A DNA stretch of 64,000 nucleotides from Flavobacterium sp. (GCF_039595935.1 NZ_JBCNKR010000006.1:372001-436000); one strand, 5' to 3'. Shown: positions 33,235-43,330, numbered from the stretch's first letter. Numbers and translations: made by a program. Notes: generated from the letters alone by a model not told the origin.

Positions 33235-35292
33235 ATGATACAAAATCCAAAGAGATATACTATTACAGCAGCATTACCTTATACAAACGGACCAATCCAC
33301 ATTGGACATTTGGCGGGGGTTTACGTGCCTGCAGATATATATTCGAGATATTTAAGATTGCAAAATAAAGACGTTGCATTTATCTGCGGAAGCGATGAAC
33401 ACGGTGTTGCAATTTCGATGAAAGCCAAAAAAGAAGGAATTACACCACAAGAAGTTATTGATAAATACGACGGAATTATCAGAAAATCATTTTCTGATTT
33501 CGGAATTTCATTTGACAATTATTCAAGAACATCTGCAAAAATTCATCACGATACAGCTTCAGAATTCTTTAGAACTTTGTATGATAAAGGCGATTTTATT
33601 GAAGAAGTTACAGAGCAATTGTATGATGCAAAAGCAAATCAGTTTCTTGCAGATCGTTTTGTGGTTGGAACTTGCCCTAGATGTGGTAATGACGGAGCTT
33701 ACGGAGATCAATGTGAAAATTGCGGATCGACTTTGAATGCGACAGATTTAATAAATCCGAAATCGACAATTACAGGCGAAACTCCAATTTTAAAATCAAC
33801 TAAACACTGGTTTTTACCTCTTGATCGTTACGATGCTTTTTTACGCGAATGGATTTTAGAAGGTCACAAAAATGACTGGAAAACCAACGTTTACGGACAA
33901 GTAAAATCTTGGATCGATGCCGGATTAGAACCTCGTGCCGTAACGCGTGACCTTGACTGGGGAATTGATGTTCCGGTTGAAGGTGCCGAAGGGAAAAAAC
34001 TATACGTTTGGTTTGATGCACCTATCGGATATATTTCATCTACAAAAGAATGGGCAGCACGCGAAGGAAAAGACTGGGAACCATATTGGAAAGATGAAGA
34101 AACAAAATTGGTTCACTTTATCGGAAAAGATAATATTGTTTTTCACTGTATCATTTTCCCGGCGATGTTAAAAGCCGAAGGAAGTTATATTTTACCTGAC
34201 AACGTTCCTGCAAATGAATTCCTGAATTTAGAAGGAAACAAACTTTCGACTTCTAAAAACTGGGCAGTTTGGTTACATGAATATTTAGAAGAATTTCCAG
34301 ACAAACAGGATGTTTTGCGTTACGCTTTAACATCAAATGCTCCGGAAACAAAAGATAATGATTTTACCTGGAAAGATTTTCAGGCTAGAAATAACAATGA
34401 ATTAGTTGCTATTTTCGGAAACTTCGTAAACCGTGTTGTAGTTTTAACCAACAAATATTACGACGGAATTATTCCGACACCAAATGAATTTACAGAAGTT
34501 GACGAACAAACTTTAGCAGAATTAAAAGCTTATCCGGCAGTTATTTCGAGTTCAGTTGAGCGTTACAGATTCCGTGAAGCTTTAGGCGAATTAATGAATG
34601 TTGCCCGTTTAGGAAATAAATATCTGGCAGACGAAGAGCCTTGGAAAGTAATGAAAGACAATCCTGAACGTGTAAAAACTCAAATGTATGTAGCATTGCA
34701 AATTGTTGCTGCGTTGAGCGTTTTGGCTGAACCGTTTTTACCTTTCACAGCTGCTAAATTGTCCAAAATCCTGAAAAATGAAGGGAATCTAAAATGGTCT
34801 GATGTAGCTGAAAATGACGAATTAATTGCTGCCGGACATAAAATAGGAGAAGCAGAATTGCTTTTCGCTAAAATTGAAGACGAAGAAATACAAAAACAAA
34901 TAGATAAATTGGAAGCTACAAAAACCGCTAACCTTGCCGAAAATAAACAAGCTGAACCACAAAAAGATTTAATTCAGTTTGATGATTTTGCTAAAATGGA
35001 TATCCGTATCGGAACTATTCTTGAGGCTGAAAAAATGCCAAAAGCAAACAAACTTTTAGTTCTTAAAGTTGATACAGGAATTGACGTTCGTACAATCGTT
35101 TCGGGAATTGCTGAGAGTTTTTCTCCTGAAGAAATCATCGGGAAACGTGTTTCTGTTTTAGCTAATTTAGCTCCAAGAGCTTTACGCGGAGTTGAAAGTC
35201 AGGGAATGATCTTAATGACAACAAATGCCGAAGGAAAACTGGTATTTGTAAATCCTGATGCTGATGCGCCTAATGGTGCGACTGTAAATTAA
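33235..35292 (+). CDS. metG: methionine--tRNA ligase
   Basis: This 685-residue class I synthetase charges tRNA-Met. The HIGH box is 'GPIHIGH' (22-25), and the KMSKS equivalent is 'KLSTSKNW' near 337-344. The zinc knuckle '[18 protein letters not shown]' marks the MetG1 subfamily. The helical anticodon-binding domain covers about 390-540. The C-terminal tRNA-binding OB domain (about 580-685, '[29 protein letters not shown]') is a dimerisation and tRNA-binding module. It ends with a strong terminator. Confidence 0.97.
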   Translation: MIQNPKRYTITAALPYTNGPIHIGHLAGVYVPADIYSRYLRLQNKDVAFICGSDEHGVAISMKAKKEGITPQEVIDKYDGIIRKSFSDFGISFDNYSRTSAKIHHDTASEFFRTLYDKGDFIEEVTEQLYDAKANQFLADRFVVGTCPRCGNDGAYGDQCENCGSTLNATDLINPKSTITGETPILKSTKHWFLPLDRYDAFLREWILEGHKNDWKTNVYGQVKSWIDAGLEPRAVTRDLDWGIDVPVEGAEGKKLYVWFDAPIGYISSTKEWAAREGKDWEPYWKDEETKLVHFIGKDNIVFHCIIFPAMLKAEGSYILPDNVPANEFLNLEGNKLSTSKNWAVWLHEYLEEFPDKQDVLRYALTSNAPETKDNDFTWKDFQARNNNELVAIFGNFVNRVVVLTNKYYDGIIPTPNEFTEVDEQTLAELKAYPAVISSSVERYRFREALGELMNVARLGNKYLADEEPWKVMKDNPERVKTQMYVALQIVAALSVLAEPFLPFTAAKLSKILKNEGNLKWSDVAENDELIAAGHKIGEAELLFAKIEDEEIQKQIDKLEATKTANLAENKQAEPQKDLIQFDDFAKMDIRIGTILEAEKMPKANKLLVLKVDTGIDVRTIVSGIAESFSPEEIIGKRVSVLANLAPRALRGVESQGMILMTTNAEGKLVFVNPDADAPNGATVN

Positions 35293-35316
35293 AGTTCTAT
35301 AATTTATATATCAATT

Positions 35317-35356
35317 GCGTGAATCAATTAAGACTAAATTGATTCACGCTTTTTCT
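35317..35356 (+). terminator. terminator of metG
   Basis: A perfect 13-bp stem (GCGTGAATCAATT / AATTGATTCACGC) with a 7-base loop is followed by a T run. Confidence 0.9.
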
Positions 35357-35413
35357 TTTGATTAAAGATACATTATTTCAGAAAAAGTAAGATATTCGCC
35401 AAAAAAACATATC

Positions 35414-37018
35414 ATGAAAAAAACATTTTTGCCTATTCTTTTATTAGTTCTTTTTGTAAACTGTAGTAGTGACAAGAATTCTGAATTTGAAATTGAAATC
35501 CCAACTGTTAATTTAAAAACAGAAATTACTGCACCTATAAAAAATAGAGATTATACTTTTTACGATAATGGCAAATATGGTGTTTTTGAAGATCCTTCTG
35601 CTCAAAAAAAACTGACAGCAAAAATAATATTGGAAGAAGAAAATACAACTTCAAATGACAATCTTATTGTAAAATGGAAAAGTGATATAGATGGATCATT
35701 GTATGAAGGCAAACCTAACAACAAATTAGAAAGTGAGATTAATATCAATTTAAGTAAAGGAATTCATAAAATATTTTTTGAAGTCTATACAACAGATAAC
35801 AAGATTATTTCCAAAGATTCTATTACAATTTCAAACATTATTAAATTAGAAGGAGTAAGTGATACTGGAAGATCTGTAAAATTGAATTGGACAAAATATG
35901 AGGGCAATGATTTTGTATCCTATCTTGTATATGGAGAGGATTCAAAATATATTACCGAAATCAATAATATCAATACTTTAACATATGAATGTCCCGAAAC
36001 TAAATCATTAATAAAAGAGCAAAAATACCAAATTGTAGTTAAGACAAACAAATCGGATAATAGCATATTAGGAAGTAACATTCTGGGTAAAATGTCTGGA
36101 GATTTTATCGAATTTCCGTATTATATCTCTAAAATGGTTAAAGATAATCAACGTTCAAAAATATATGCAATGGCCTCTCCAAGAAGCAAGTATGACAGCG
36201 CTGATAAATACGGTCTATTAATAATTGATAGTAAAACTTTTAAAATTGAGTCTCATATTTTAACTGATATTCGATTTTCAGATTTAGATCTTTCTCCAGA
36301 TAATCGCTACTTATATCTCACTCAAAATTATATTGAAAAATTAACAAAAATAGATTTAACTTCAATGTCTGTAACCTCCTTTCCAACTTCAACAAACGGT
36401 TGGGGTTTTCATAAAGTTGAAGCTGGAAACGATAATGTTGTTTTTTGTCATATAACTCCTCCAACCTCAGGTTCAACTGGTATAAATGTAATCAACGGAA
36501 CAAATGGCAATCCTATTTCAACAAGTTATAATGCTTATAGACATGGAGATATAGAATTTAATAGTAAAAATGGCAAATTATATATGGGAGAAAGCAATAC
36601 TTCTGCTGGAGCTATTTATTGCAGTACATATATCAATCAGGATTTAAAAATTGAAAATAATTATCCTGTATTTCCAGATAGTGTATTATTTCCTGATCCT
36701 TTTCTTTTTATTTCAGATGACAATGAATCTGTTTTTTGGGAAAATTATCAACTTAGCTTAAGTCTTAAAGTAAAAAGAACATTCAATACAAAAATGATTG
36801 CTTCTAGTCCAGCCAACCTTTATTTATCTGATATAGGAAAAGTATATGATTATAATAATCTTTCAGTAATTTTTAGTTATCCGCCATTTCCACCAAATGA
36901 CGAAACAAAATCAACTATATTTTTAGATGATAATACTATAATTACATGCAAAACTCATCAGCCAAATACAGTGGGAGAACCCGCTCAAACTTATTTTTTC
37001 AAAATGAAAATTAAATAA
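35414..37018 (+). CDS. lipoprotein with FN3-like and propeller-like regions
   Basis: This is a 534-residue lipoprotein (Cys17 in 'FVNCSS'). An Ig/FN3-like region occupies about 40-215 ('SVKLNWTKYEGNDFVSYLVYGEDSKYI'). The rest has beta-propeller-like blades: 'IYAMASPRSKYDSADKYGLLIIDSKTFKIESHIL', 'LDLSPDNRYLYLTQNYIEKLTKIDLTSMSV', 'IEFNSKNGKLYMGESNTS'. Such architecture suggests a surface or periplasmic binding protein. No catalytic motif is visible and I cannot name the family. Confidence 0.75.
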   Translation: MKKTFLPILLLVLFVNCSSDKNSEFEIEIPTVNLKTEITAPIKNRDYTFYDNGKYGVFEDPSAQKKLTAKIILEEENTTSNDNLIVKWKSDIDGSLYEGKPNNKLESEININLSKGIHKIFFEVYTTDNKIISKDSITISNIIKLEGVSDTGRSVKLNWTKYEGNDFVSYLVYGEDSKYITEINNINTLTYECPETKSLIKEQKYQIVVKTNKSDNSILGSNILGKMSGDFIEFPYYISKMVKDNQRSKIYAMASPRSKYDSADKYGLLIIDSKTFKIESHILTDIRFSDLDLSPDNRYLYLTQNYIEKLTKIDLTSMSVTSFPTSTNGWGFHKVEAGNDNVVFCHITPPTSGSTGINVINGTNGNPISTSYNAYRHGDIEFNSKNGKLYMGESNTSAGAIYCSTYINQDLKIENNYPVFPDSVLFPDPFLFISDDNESVFWENYQLSLSLKVKRTFNTKMIASSPANLYLSDIGKVYDYNNLSVIFSYPPFPPNDETKSTIFLDDNTIITCKTHQPNTVGEPAQTYFFKMKIK

Positions 37019-37096
37019 TGGAAAACCGTATTTTAAAATTTATCCTCTGTTTAAAATTATAGAGAACGAACATAAACTTACTTATTAAAAAACAAA

Positions 37097-37984
37097 ATGA
37101 AACTCACCAAACCAAGATTAGCTTTAATCTGCGGAATACTCTGCATTTCGATTTTTCCGATATTGGTTAAATTACGTTTAACACCAGGATTAATTTCGGC
37201 TTTTTACCGAATGTTTTTCGCCGTAATTCTGTTATTGCCTTATGTACTTTTAAGCGGAAATTTTAAAACTCCGAGTCTTAAATTTGCACTTTTGGCGATG
37301 CTTTGCGGTGTTTTATTTTCTTCGGATGTTGCGGTTTGGAATATTGCTATTCAGGATTCGAGTGCAACTCAGGCTTCTTTATTGACGAATTTGTCTCCGG
37401 TTTGGGTAGGAATTGGTTCTTTTTTGTTTCTAAAATCAAAACCAGCGACAAATTTCTGGATCGGTACAATCGTTTCTTTATTCGGAATGGTAACTTTAGT
37501 TGGCTTTGAATTTTTTATCGATTTAAACTTCGATCAGGCTTTTCTTTTTGCCGTTTTATCCGGAATTTTATATTCAATTTATCTTTTGGTGAGTAAAAAT
37601 GTGCTTTCAGAAGTAGATGTTCTTTCGTTTATGACGATTAGTTTAACGGCTTCGAGTATTTATTTGGGAATTTTGTGTTATTCTTTGAACGAACCTTTTA
37701 CAGGATTTTCAAATGCGGGTTGGTTTGTATTGATTCTTCAGGCGTTAATCTGCCAATTGTGTGCATGGCTTTCGATTAGTTACGCAACGCAGCACATGCG
37801 CGCGACCAGAGTTTCATTAAGTTTATTGAGTCAGGCCGTAATTACCTCAATTTTAGCTTGGTTGTTTTTAGAAGAAAAAATAACTTTACAGATGGTTTTC
37901 GGCGGAATCATTTTACTTTTCGGAATCCGAATTACTTTTTATGATAAAACAATTTCCTTGAAAAGATTGTTTTCTAAAGATTGA
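37097..37984 (+). CDS. EamA-family (DMT) transporter
   Basis: This 295-residue inner-membrane protein has about ten helices arranged as two EamA repeats. The N-terminus is 'LALICGILCISIFPILVK', with 'FYRMFFAVILLLPYVL', 'SSDVAVWNIAIQDSSATQASLLTNLSPVWVGIGSFLFL' and, in the second repeat, 'RVSLSLLSQAVITSILAWLFLEEKITLQMVFGGIILLFGI'. DMT exporters move amino acids or metabolites outward; the substrate is unknown. The gene is isolated, with repeats in the gap downstream. Confidence 0.9.
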   Translation: MKLTKPRLALICGILCISIFPILVKLRLTPGLISAFYRMFFAVILLLPYVLLSGNFKTPSLKFALLAMLCGVLFSSDVAVWNIAIQDSSATQASLLTNLSPVWVGIGSFLFLKSKPATNFWIGTIVSLFGMVTLVGFEFFIDLNFDQAFLFAVLSGILYSIYLLVSKNVLSEVDVLSFMTISLTASSIYLGILCYSLNEPFTGFSNAGWFVLILQALICQLCAWLSISYATQHMRATRVSLSLLSQAVITSILAWLFLEEKITLQMVFGGIILLFGIRITFYDKTISLKRLFSKD

Positions 37985-38000
37985 GATTAGAAATTTTCTC

Positions 38001-38135
38001 GCAGATTTGGCAGATCCAGCAGATTTATTTTTTAATTTAATGAAAAGTATCTGAGGAAAAATTAGTGTTAATTCGTGAAATTTGTGGCGAAAAAAAATCC
38101 TTTTTAATCCTTTCAATCTGTGGCAAAAAAACTTG
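38001..38135. repeat. CAGATT / TGTGGC degenerate intergenic repeat
   Basis: GCAGATTTGGCAGATCCAGC is followed by two copies of a TGTGGC-AAAAA word (near 38082 and 38120) in the 170-base gap before the HAD gene. This is the same class as the stretches at 16190 and 51258. Confidence 0.55.
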
Positions 38136-38154
38136 AACTTGAAACAAAAACAAT

Positions 38155-38862
38155 ATGTTACATAAAAGCAAAATTCCAAACCTTAAAGTAATCGCATTTG
38201 ATGCCGATGATACTTTATTTGTAAACGAACCTTATTTTCAGGAAACCGAACATAAATTTTGTGCTTTGATGGAAGATTATCTTTCGCATCAGGGTATTTC
38301 GCAGGAATTATTTAAGATTGAAATTGCGAACCTTCCGCTTTATGGTTACGGAATCAAAGGCTACATACTTTCGATGATCGAGGCGGCGATGAATATTTCG
38401 AATAATACCATTCCGGTTGAAGTAATCGAAAAGATTATACAGTACGGAAAAGAACTGCTCGAAAAACCAATCGAATTGCTGGACGGAATTGAAGAAACAC
38501 TGCAGGCTTTACACGGAAAATACAAATTGGTCGTGGCTACAAAAGGTGATTTAAAAGATCAGCACAGCAAATTACATCGTTCTGGATTAGGACATTATTT
38601 TCATCATATCGAAGTAATGTCAGACAAACAGGAAATTGATTATCAAAAATTATTGGGTCGTTTAGATATTCAGGCGCACGAATTTTTAATGATCGGGAAT
38701 TCATTAAAATCAGATGTTCTTCCAGTTTTGGGAATCGGCGGATATGCAGTTCATATTCCTTTCCATACCACTTGGGAACACGAAAAAATTAATCATACTA
38801 TAGAACACGAGCATTTTAGTTCTTTTGAAACTATTGCAGAAGTGGTTCCGAATTTATTATAA
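38155..38862 (+). CDS. HAD-superfamily hydrolase
   Basis: This 235-residue phosphatase-like enzyme has HAD motif I 'FDADDTLFVN' (nucleophile Asp16, acid/base Asp18), motif II in 'LVVATKGDLKDQ' (Thr), motif III Lys near 'KQEIDYQKLL', and motif IV 'FLMIGNSLKSDVLPVLGIGGYAV', where the usual Asp pair is reduced to N..SD. A helical cap lies between motifs I and II (about 30-110). The substrate is unknown. The stop overlaps the CAT-like gene's start by 1 base, so the pair is coupled. Confidence 0.9.
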   Translation: MLHKSKIPNLKVIAFDADDTLFVNEPYFQETEHKFCALMEDYLSHQGISQELFKIEIANLPLYGYGIKGYILSMIEAAMNISNNTIPVEVIEKIIQYGKELLEKPIELLDGIEETLQALHGKYKLVVATKGDLKDQHSKLHRSGLGHYFHHIEVMSDKQEIDYQKLLGRLDIQAHEFLMIGNSLKSDVLPVLGIGGYAVHIPFHTTWEHEKINHTIEHEHFSSFETIAEVVPNLL

Positions 38863-39500
38863 TGAAAACACTTTTAGACTTAGAAAACTGGAACAGAAAA
38901 GAGCATTTTGCTCATTTTAGCCGAATGGAAGAACCTTTCTTTGGTGCAACCGTCGAGATTGACTGTACAAAAGCCTATCAGACAGCCAAAGAACTGGGTA
39001 CCTCTTTTTTCATTTTCTATTTACACAAAACATTAACAGCAGTAAATGCTGTTGAAAATTTTAAATACAGAATTGACCAGGGTAAAATATACATCAACGA
39101 CCGTATTGATGCATCGGCTACAATTGGTCGTGAAGATGGGACTTTCGGATTTTCTTTAATTCAATATAATCCGGATTTTAAAATCTTTGAACAAAATGCA
39201 CTGGCAGAAATTAAACGTATTCAAAATACGACAGGACTTTTTACAAGATCTTTTGATGATGACAATGTAATTCATTTCTCGGCAATTCCGTGGTTGAATT
39301 TCACCTCGCTTTCGCATGCCAGAAGTTTTACCTTTCCAGACAGCTGTCCTAAAATTTCTTTCGGAAAAATGATTACTTCTGACACCGGAAAACGGACCAT
39401 TGCCATGTCTGTACATGTACATCTCGGATTAATGGATGGTTTACATCTAGGACAATTCGTAGATATCTTTCAGGAAGAGATGAATAACTATAAACTTTAA
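38862..39500 (+). CDS. chloramphenicol acetyltransferase-fold protein lacking the catalytic His
   Basis: This 212-residue CAT-family protein shows 'HFSRMEEPFFGATVEIDCTKAYQTAKE', 'FKYRIDQGKIYINDRIDASATI', 'PWLNFTSLSHAR' and 'SFGKMITSDTGKRTIAMSVHVHLGLMDGLHLGQFVD'. In CATs the catalytic His is four residues before the Asp of HxxxDG. Here that position is Leu188 (codon CTC at 39423-39425), with His187 one step earlier. The Asp-Gly pair (192-193) and the downstream His are kept. It may be inactive, use a shifted His, or have another role; chloramphenicol resistance should not be assumed. Coupled to the HAD gene. Confidence 0.85.
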   Translation: MKTLLDLENWNRKEHFAHFSRMEEPFFGATVEIDCTKAYQTAKELGTSFFIFYLHKTLTAVNAVENFKYRIDQGKIYINDRIDASATIGREDGTFGFSLIQYNPDFKIFEQNALAEIKRIQNTTGLFTRSFDDDNVIHFSAIPWLNFTSLSHARSFTFPDSCPKISFGKMITSDTGKRTIAMSVHVHLGLMDGLHLGQFVDIFQEEMNNYKL

Positions 39501-39599
39501 CTTACAATTACCTTATTCTGTCATTTTTAAAACTTTTAAAGGATAATACAGGCAGCAATAAATCGTTGGTTTGAGGAAAATTTTAAAACTCAAATTACG

Positions 39600-40730
39600 A
39601 TGAAAAAAATTATCATCACTCTTGCGTTTGCGCTAAGCTTAATGCATGCAAATGCACAAACAGAAAAGAAATCTCCAGACAACTACAACAAGTGGTCTGT
39701 AGAATTAGCTGGTGGTGTAAATAAACCACAAAAACCATTTTCTAGTGGATACTTTACAAGTACGCCAAGCCCATGGGTTGGTGATTTAGGAGTTCGTTAC
39801 ATGTTTAACAACAAATTCGGTTTAAAAGCTGATTTTGGTTACAACAGTTTTACAAACAAAAACAACTCTTTAGATTTTGATTCAAAATACTACAGAGTAG
39901 ACTTACAAGGAGTTGCGAACTTAGGTCGTATTATGAACTTCGAAACATGGACTAACACTATTGGTTTATTAGGACATGCAGGTTTTGGTTATGCACAATT
40001 AAGAAGCGACAGCTTTAAAGGAGCAGATGAAATGGGTAACTTTATTGCTGGTCTTACCGGACAAATAAAATTATCAAACAGATTCGCTTTAACCGGAGAT
40101 TTTTCTACCATTTTCAACGCATCTCAAGATCGTTCTTTTGATGGTGCTTATTTACCGGAAAACAGAGGATACTCAGGATTAATTTTTAATGGTACTGTTG
40201 GTTTACAAGTTTACTTAGGTAAAAATACAAAACATGCTGACTGGACTGTAGTTTCTGAAAATGTTGATCTTTCTGAATTTGAAAACAAGATTGCTGATCT
40301 TGAAAATCAAATCAAAAACATCCCTTCAAAACAAGTTATCGTAGAAAAACCAGTTACAAACAATGTGACTAACGATAAAGATGTTGTTAAAGACTTAATC
40401 AATGACAAGTATTACAGTGTATACTTTGATTTCAACAAAGCTACTCCTATTGAAAATTCAACTGCTGCAATTGATGTTGTTTTATCTTATTTGAGAAAAA
40501 ACCCTTCTGCATCTCTTGATATTATTGGATATGCTGACCAGGTTGGAAAAGCTGAATACAATGAGAAATTATCAAATGCAAGAGCAGAGAATGTTAAAAA
40601 GATTTTGACGCAGGCTGGAATTTCTGCCTCAAGATTAAATGTTGTTGCTAACGGAGCTGACACTTCAATCCAAAAAGATTCTGATGAAGCTAGAAGATTG
40701 GCTAGAAGAGTTACTTTCAGAGTAAAATAA
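39600..40730 (+). CDS. OmpA-family outer-membrane protein
   Basis: This 376-residue protein has a signal peptide (about 1-20, 'LSLMHANAQ'). An eight-stranded beta-barrel (about 25-205) is followed by a linker containing a short coiled coil ('ENKIADLENQIKNIPSKQVIVEKP'), then an OmpA-like peptidoglycan-binding domain (about 260-376, 'YSVYFDFNKATP', 'DIIGYADQVGKAEYNEKLSNARAENVKKIL', 'RRLARRVTFRV'). This layout is typical of the abundant major outer-membrane OmpA of flavobacteria, linking the outer membrane to peptidoglycan. It ends at a strong terminator. Confidence 0.93.
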   Translation: MKKIIITLAFALSLMHANAQTEKKSPDNYNKWSVELAGGVNKPQKPFSSGYFTSTPSPWVGDLGVRYMFNNKFGLKADFGYNSFTNKNNSLDFDSKYYRVDLQGVANLGRIMNFETWTNTIGLLGHAGFGYAQLRSDSFKGADEMGNFIAGLTGQIKLSNRFALTGDFSTIFNASQDRSFDGAYLPENRGYSGLIFNGTVGLQVYLGKNTKHADWTVVSENVDLSEFENKIADLENQIKNIPSKQVIVEKPVTNNVTNDKDVVKDLINDKYYSVYFDFNKATPIENSTAAIDVVLSYLRKNPSASLDIIGYADQVGKAEYNEKLSNARAENVKKILTQAGISASRLNVVANGADTSIQKDSDEARRLARRVTFRVK

Positions 40731-40754
40731 TTCTTTTGAATAAGTAATAAGATT

Positions 40755-40787
40755 AAAAAGCCCGAAAGAAAATCTTTTGGGCTTTTT
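40755..40787 (+). terminator. terminator of the OmpA gene
   Basis: A stem built on AAAAGCCC / GGGCTTTT (14 bp with one mismatch) with a 3-5 base loop is followed by a T run, 25 bases after the stop. Confidence 0.8.
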
Positions 40788-40896
40788 TGTGTTTTTTAAT
40801 CTAAAAATACTCGTTTTCGATAATGTGAGCTGATTTGTGTAAAAAGACATAGGTTTATTTCATTAAATTTGGAATAATATTTGCCCGTAAAAATGT

Positions 40897-42360
40897 ATGA
40901 AAAAACTTTTACTCTTTTTGCTTTTACTGTCTAAATCAGTATTGTTGAGCCAAACAGTATTGAATTCATTTCCATTGAACTTAGACAATCCTTTAGAAGA
41001 AGGTCAGATTTTAAATATCGAAGATGTAAAAACACATAATATTTACGTCTTTGCAGCTGATACAAAAAAAGTCAGTATTTTAAAGTATAATAAATCACTG
41101 TTTCTTACCGATCAATTTACAGATTCTATAAAAAATCCATTAAACAGGCAGTTAATCGGCTATAGTATTAGTGAAGACGGAAATCCCTTGTTGTATTGGA
41201 ATTTCCCAAATACAAAAAACATTAAAATCGTAAAGTTTTTTCTTGACTCAAAAATGTCACGAACATTAAACTTTGATTTTCCCGAAAACAACGAATATAT
41301 CATAAACACTTTTCAAAAAGACAACATTTTTTATGTTCTTGGAAAGGAAAAAGACCAGCCGCATTTACTTTTATATGAATTTCAAAATGGAAGATGTGAT
41401 ATAAAAATGTTTGATTTTTCTCCATTTAAATTTCAAAATGAAAGAGGTCAGTCTTCCTCTTTAGGAAGGCTCATTCCGCTTTTTTCAATTAAAAAAATAG
41501 AACCCGATACATTTAATACTCTAGACAAAACTTCGAACATAAACAAAATGTACGTTCTTGATGACCGTATTCTTTTGACATTTGATTATAATACTAAAAA
41601 CACACAGACTTTTGATCTTAATTTAAAGACGAGTGAAGTCAAAGAGAAAATTTTTGATCAGCCAATTTCAAAAAAATCGTCCAGAAACTCTAATTCATTT
41701 TATAGTGATGGCAAATTATTTCAAGTCAAAGCTAATAGCGAGGAGTTTCTGTATCATGTAAAAGATTTTGATTCAGGGCAGACATTAAAAAGCATTTCTA
41801 TTTCAAAAAATGATACAATTCGTTTTAAAAATTCTCCTTTGTTTGTTCAAGCAAACAATCAAAAACCCAAAGAATTAAAAACTACCGCTAAATTTCTTCA
41901 GCATTTATCAGATTTAAGCGTTGCGGTTACCGTTTTTAAAAACAATAAAAATTATTACGCCACTTTTGGAGGCTATCTTGAATATATTGTTACCCGATAC
42001 TATGGTGTCGACGATGTTGCATTTCCCGGCTTCGGCTCACAGTCTCAGGAAATTGAAAACAAAATGGTGTTTTTTGATTCTACATTCGACTCCAATTTCG
42101 ATTTTGTAAATGCCAAACAGCAAGAACCGATGGCAATTGACAATATTTATTATTATCTCAGTACCAACAAAAATGCAGCTCTTCAAAACATTGTAAAACT
42201 AAAAGATTTCTCTATTTTAAGTTATTATGATACTTCATTAAAGCAATTTGTTATTCGAAAATTTACAGACGGTTTTATCAGATTAGATGACGGAAACCCA
42301 ATTATAAATAAATCTGTATTTTCTAAACCTGCTTCTTTTGAACCAATAAAAACCCGTTAA
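40897..42360 (+). CDS. hypothetical exported protein
   Basis: This 487-residue protein has a signal peptide (about 1-18, 'LLFLLLLSKSVLLSQ'). The mature part consists of repeated beta segments resembling irregular propeller blades ('NIYVFAADTKKVSILKYNKSLFLTD', 'LGKEKDQPHLLLYEFQNGRCDIKMFDFS', 'MYVLDDRILLTFDYNTKNTQTFDLNLKTSEV'). No catalytic motif and no sorting tail are seen, and the family is not recognised. It is probably monocistronic. Confidence 0.72.
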   Translation: MKKLLLFLLLLSKSVLLSQTVLNSFPLNLDNPLEEGQILNIEDVKTHNIYVFAADTKKVSILKYNKSLFLTDQFTDSIKNPLNRQLIGYSISEDGNPLLYWNFPNTKNIKIVKFFLDSKMSRTLNFDFPENNEYIINTFQKDNIFYVLGKEKDQPHLLLYEFQNGRCDIKMFDFSPFKFQNERGQSSSLGRLIPLFSIKKIEPDTFNTLDKTSNINKMYVLDDRILLTFDYNTKNTQTFDLNLKTSEVKEKIFDQPISKKSSRNSNSFYSDGKLFQVKANSEEFLYHVKDFDSGQTLKSISISKNDTIRFKNSPLFVQANNQKPKELKTTAKFLQHLSDLSVAVTVFKNNKNYYATFGGYLEYIVTRYYGVDDVAFPGFGSQSQEIENKMVFFDSTFDSNFDFVNAKQQEPMAIDNIYYYLSTNKNAALQNIVKLKDFSILSYYDTSLKQFVIRKFTDGFIRLDDGNPIINKSVFSKPASFEPIKTR

Positions 42361-42421
42361 TTTTATTGAGAATTAATCCAAATGTGCAATGTTTTGGCGG
42401 TTTCCAAAAAATGGTTTGAAT

Positions 42422-42429
42422 TATTTTTG
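42422..42429 (+). promoter_or_regulatory. putative -7 element for ferritin
   Basis: TATTTTTG, 25 bases before the ferritin ATG, matches TAnnTTTG. The nearest TTG (42394-42396) is 25 bases upstream, a little far. Confidence 0.45.
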
Positions 42430-42454
42430 TTAATTTTACAAAAAAGACATCATT

Positions 42455-42973
42455 ATGCTATCAAAAAATATTGAATCAGCTTTAAACAAGCAAATCCGCA
42501 TAGAAGCAGAATCTTCGCAAACTTACCTTTCTATGGCTTGTTGGGCTGAAGTACACGGATTAGAAGGAATCGCTCAATTTATGTACACACAGTCAGACGA
42601 AGAGCGTGCACACATGCTTAAATTAGTTAAGTATGTAAATGAACGCGGAGGACACGCTCAAATTACAGATTTAAAAGCGCCTAAAGTAACTTACTCTACT
42701 TTTAAGGAAATGTTTGAGGAGCTTTATAATCATGAACTTTTTGTTTCAAAATCTATTAACGAATTGGTGCATATTACTTTTGAAGAAAAAGATTATGCAA
42801 CACATAATTTCTTACAATGGTACGTTTCTGAACAAATCGAGGAAGAAGCAACAGCTAAATCTATTCTGGACAAAATCAACTTGATTGGTGAGGATAAAGG
42901 CGGACTTTACTTGTTTGACCGTGACATTCAGCAATTAACAGTTACAAGCTCAATTGCTATAAATCCAAAATAA
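42455..42973 (+). CDS. ftnA: ferritin
   Basis: This 172-residue iron-storage protein assembles into a 24-mer that oxidises Fe(II) and stores Fe(III). The ferroxidase ligands coincide with E. coli FtnA numbering: Glu17, Glu50, His53, Glu94, and the 'SEQIEEE' segment giving Glu126, Gln127 and Glu130. Four-helix bundle, no signal peptide, family-typical length. It has its own -7 box, and the next gene is a small Lys/Cys-rich protein after 82 bases. Confidence 0.96.
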   Translation: MLSKNIESALNKQIRIEAESSQTYLSMACWAEVHGLEGIAQFMYTQSDEERAHMLKLVKYVNERGGHAQITDLKAPKVTYSTFKEMFEELYNHELFVSKSINELVHITFEEKDYATHNFLQWYVSEQIEEEATAKSILDKINLIGEDKGGLYLFDRDIQQLTVTSSIAINPK

Positions 42974-43055
42974 AAAAGTTAAAGTTTATTTAGAATATTT
43001 AAAAATAACTTTTTTCGTTTATATTTGTCTCTGTTTTTAATAATACAGAGGAATT

Positions 43056-43241
43056 TTGGGCAAGAAAGAAAAAGACAAGGACAAGAAAAAGGATAAAAAG
43101 AAAAAAAAGAATAAAGATATCCTTGATAAAATCAAGAAGATTGAAAACTGTAAATCTTCTTGTTGTGAAAAATATAAGAAAAGCGAAAAAAAACGCTGCA
43201 CACGATGTCCTATGTTTGATTTATTCAAAAAAACTGCTTAA
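43056..43241 (+). CDS. small Lys-rich protein with Cys cluster
   Basis: This 61-residue protein starts at TTG (43056), with a purine-rich AGAGGA just upstream; no ATG fits. The N-terminal 27 residues are almost all Lys/Asp/Glu. The C-terminal half has 'ENCKSSCCEKYKKSEKKRCTRCPMFDLF' with six cysteines that could form a metal-binding or disulfide cluster. I recall similar short proteins ending 'RC.RCP.FDL' in Bacteroidota, but none with a known function. It ends at a strong terminator. Confidence 0.75.
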   Translation: MGKKEKDKDKKKDKKKKKNKDILDKIKKIENCKSSCCEKYKKSEKKRCTRCPMFDLFKKTA

Positions 43242-43252
43242 TAAACATATAG

Positions 43253-43282
43253 AAAAACCCATCAGAAACCTGATGGGTTTTT
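43253..43282 (+). terminator. intrinsic terminator
   Basis: A 13-bp stem (AAAAACCCATCAG / CTGATGGGTTTTT) with a 4-base loop follows the Lys/Cys-rich gene. Confidence 0.88.
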
Positions 43283-43330
43283 AATTTTACTTACATTCGT
43301 CTTCTGATTTTAAAACGGTTCAATTTAATT

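Noticed and set aside
33060-33368. Open frame crossing into metG
   Set aside because: It overlaps metG in another frame and starts inside repeat DNA.
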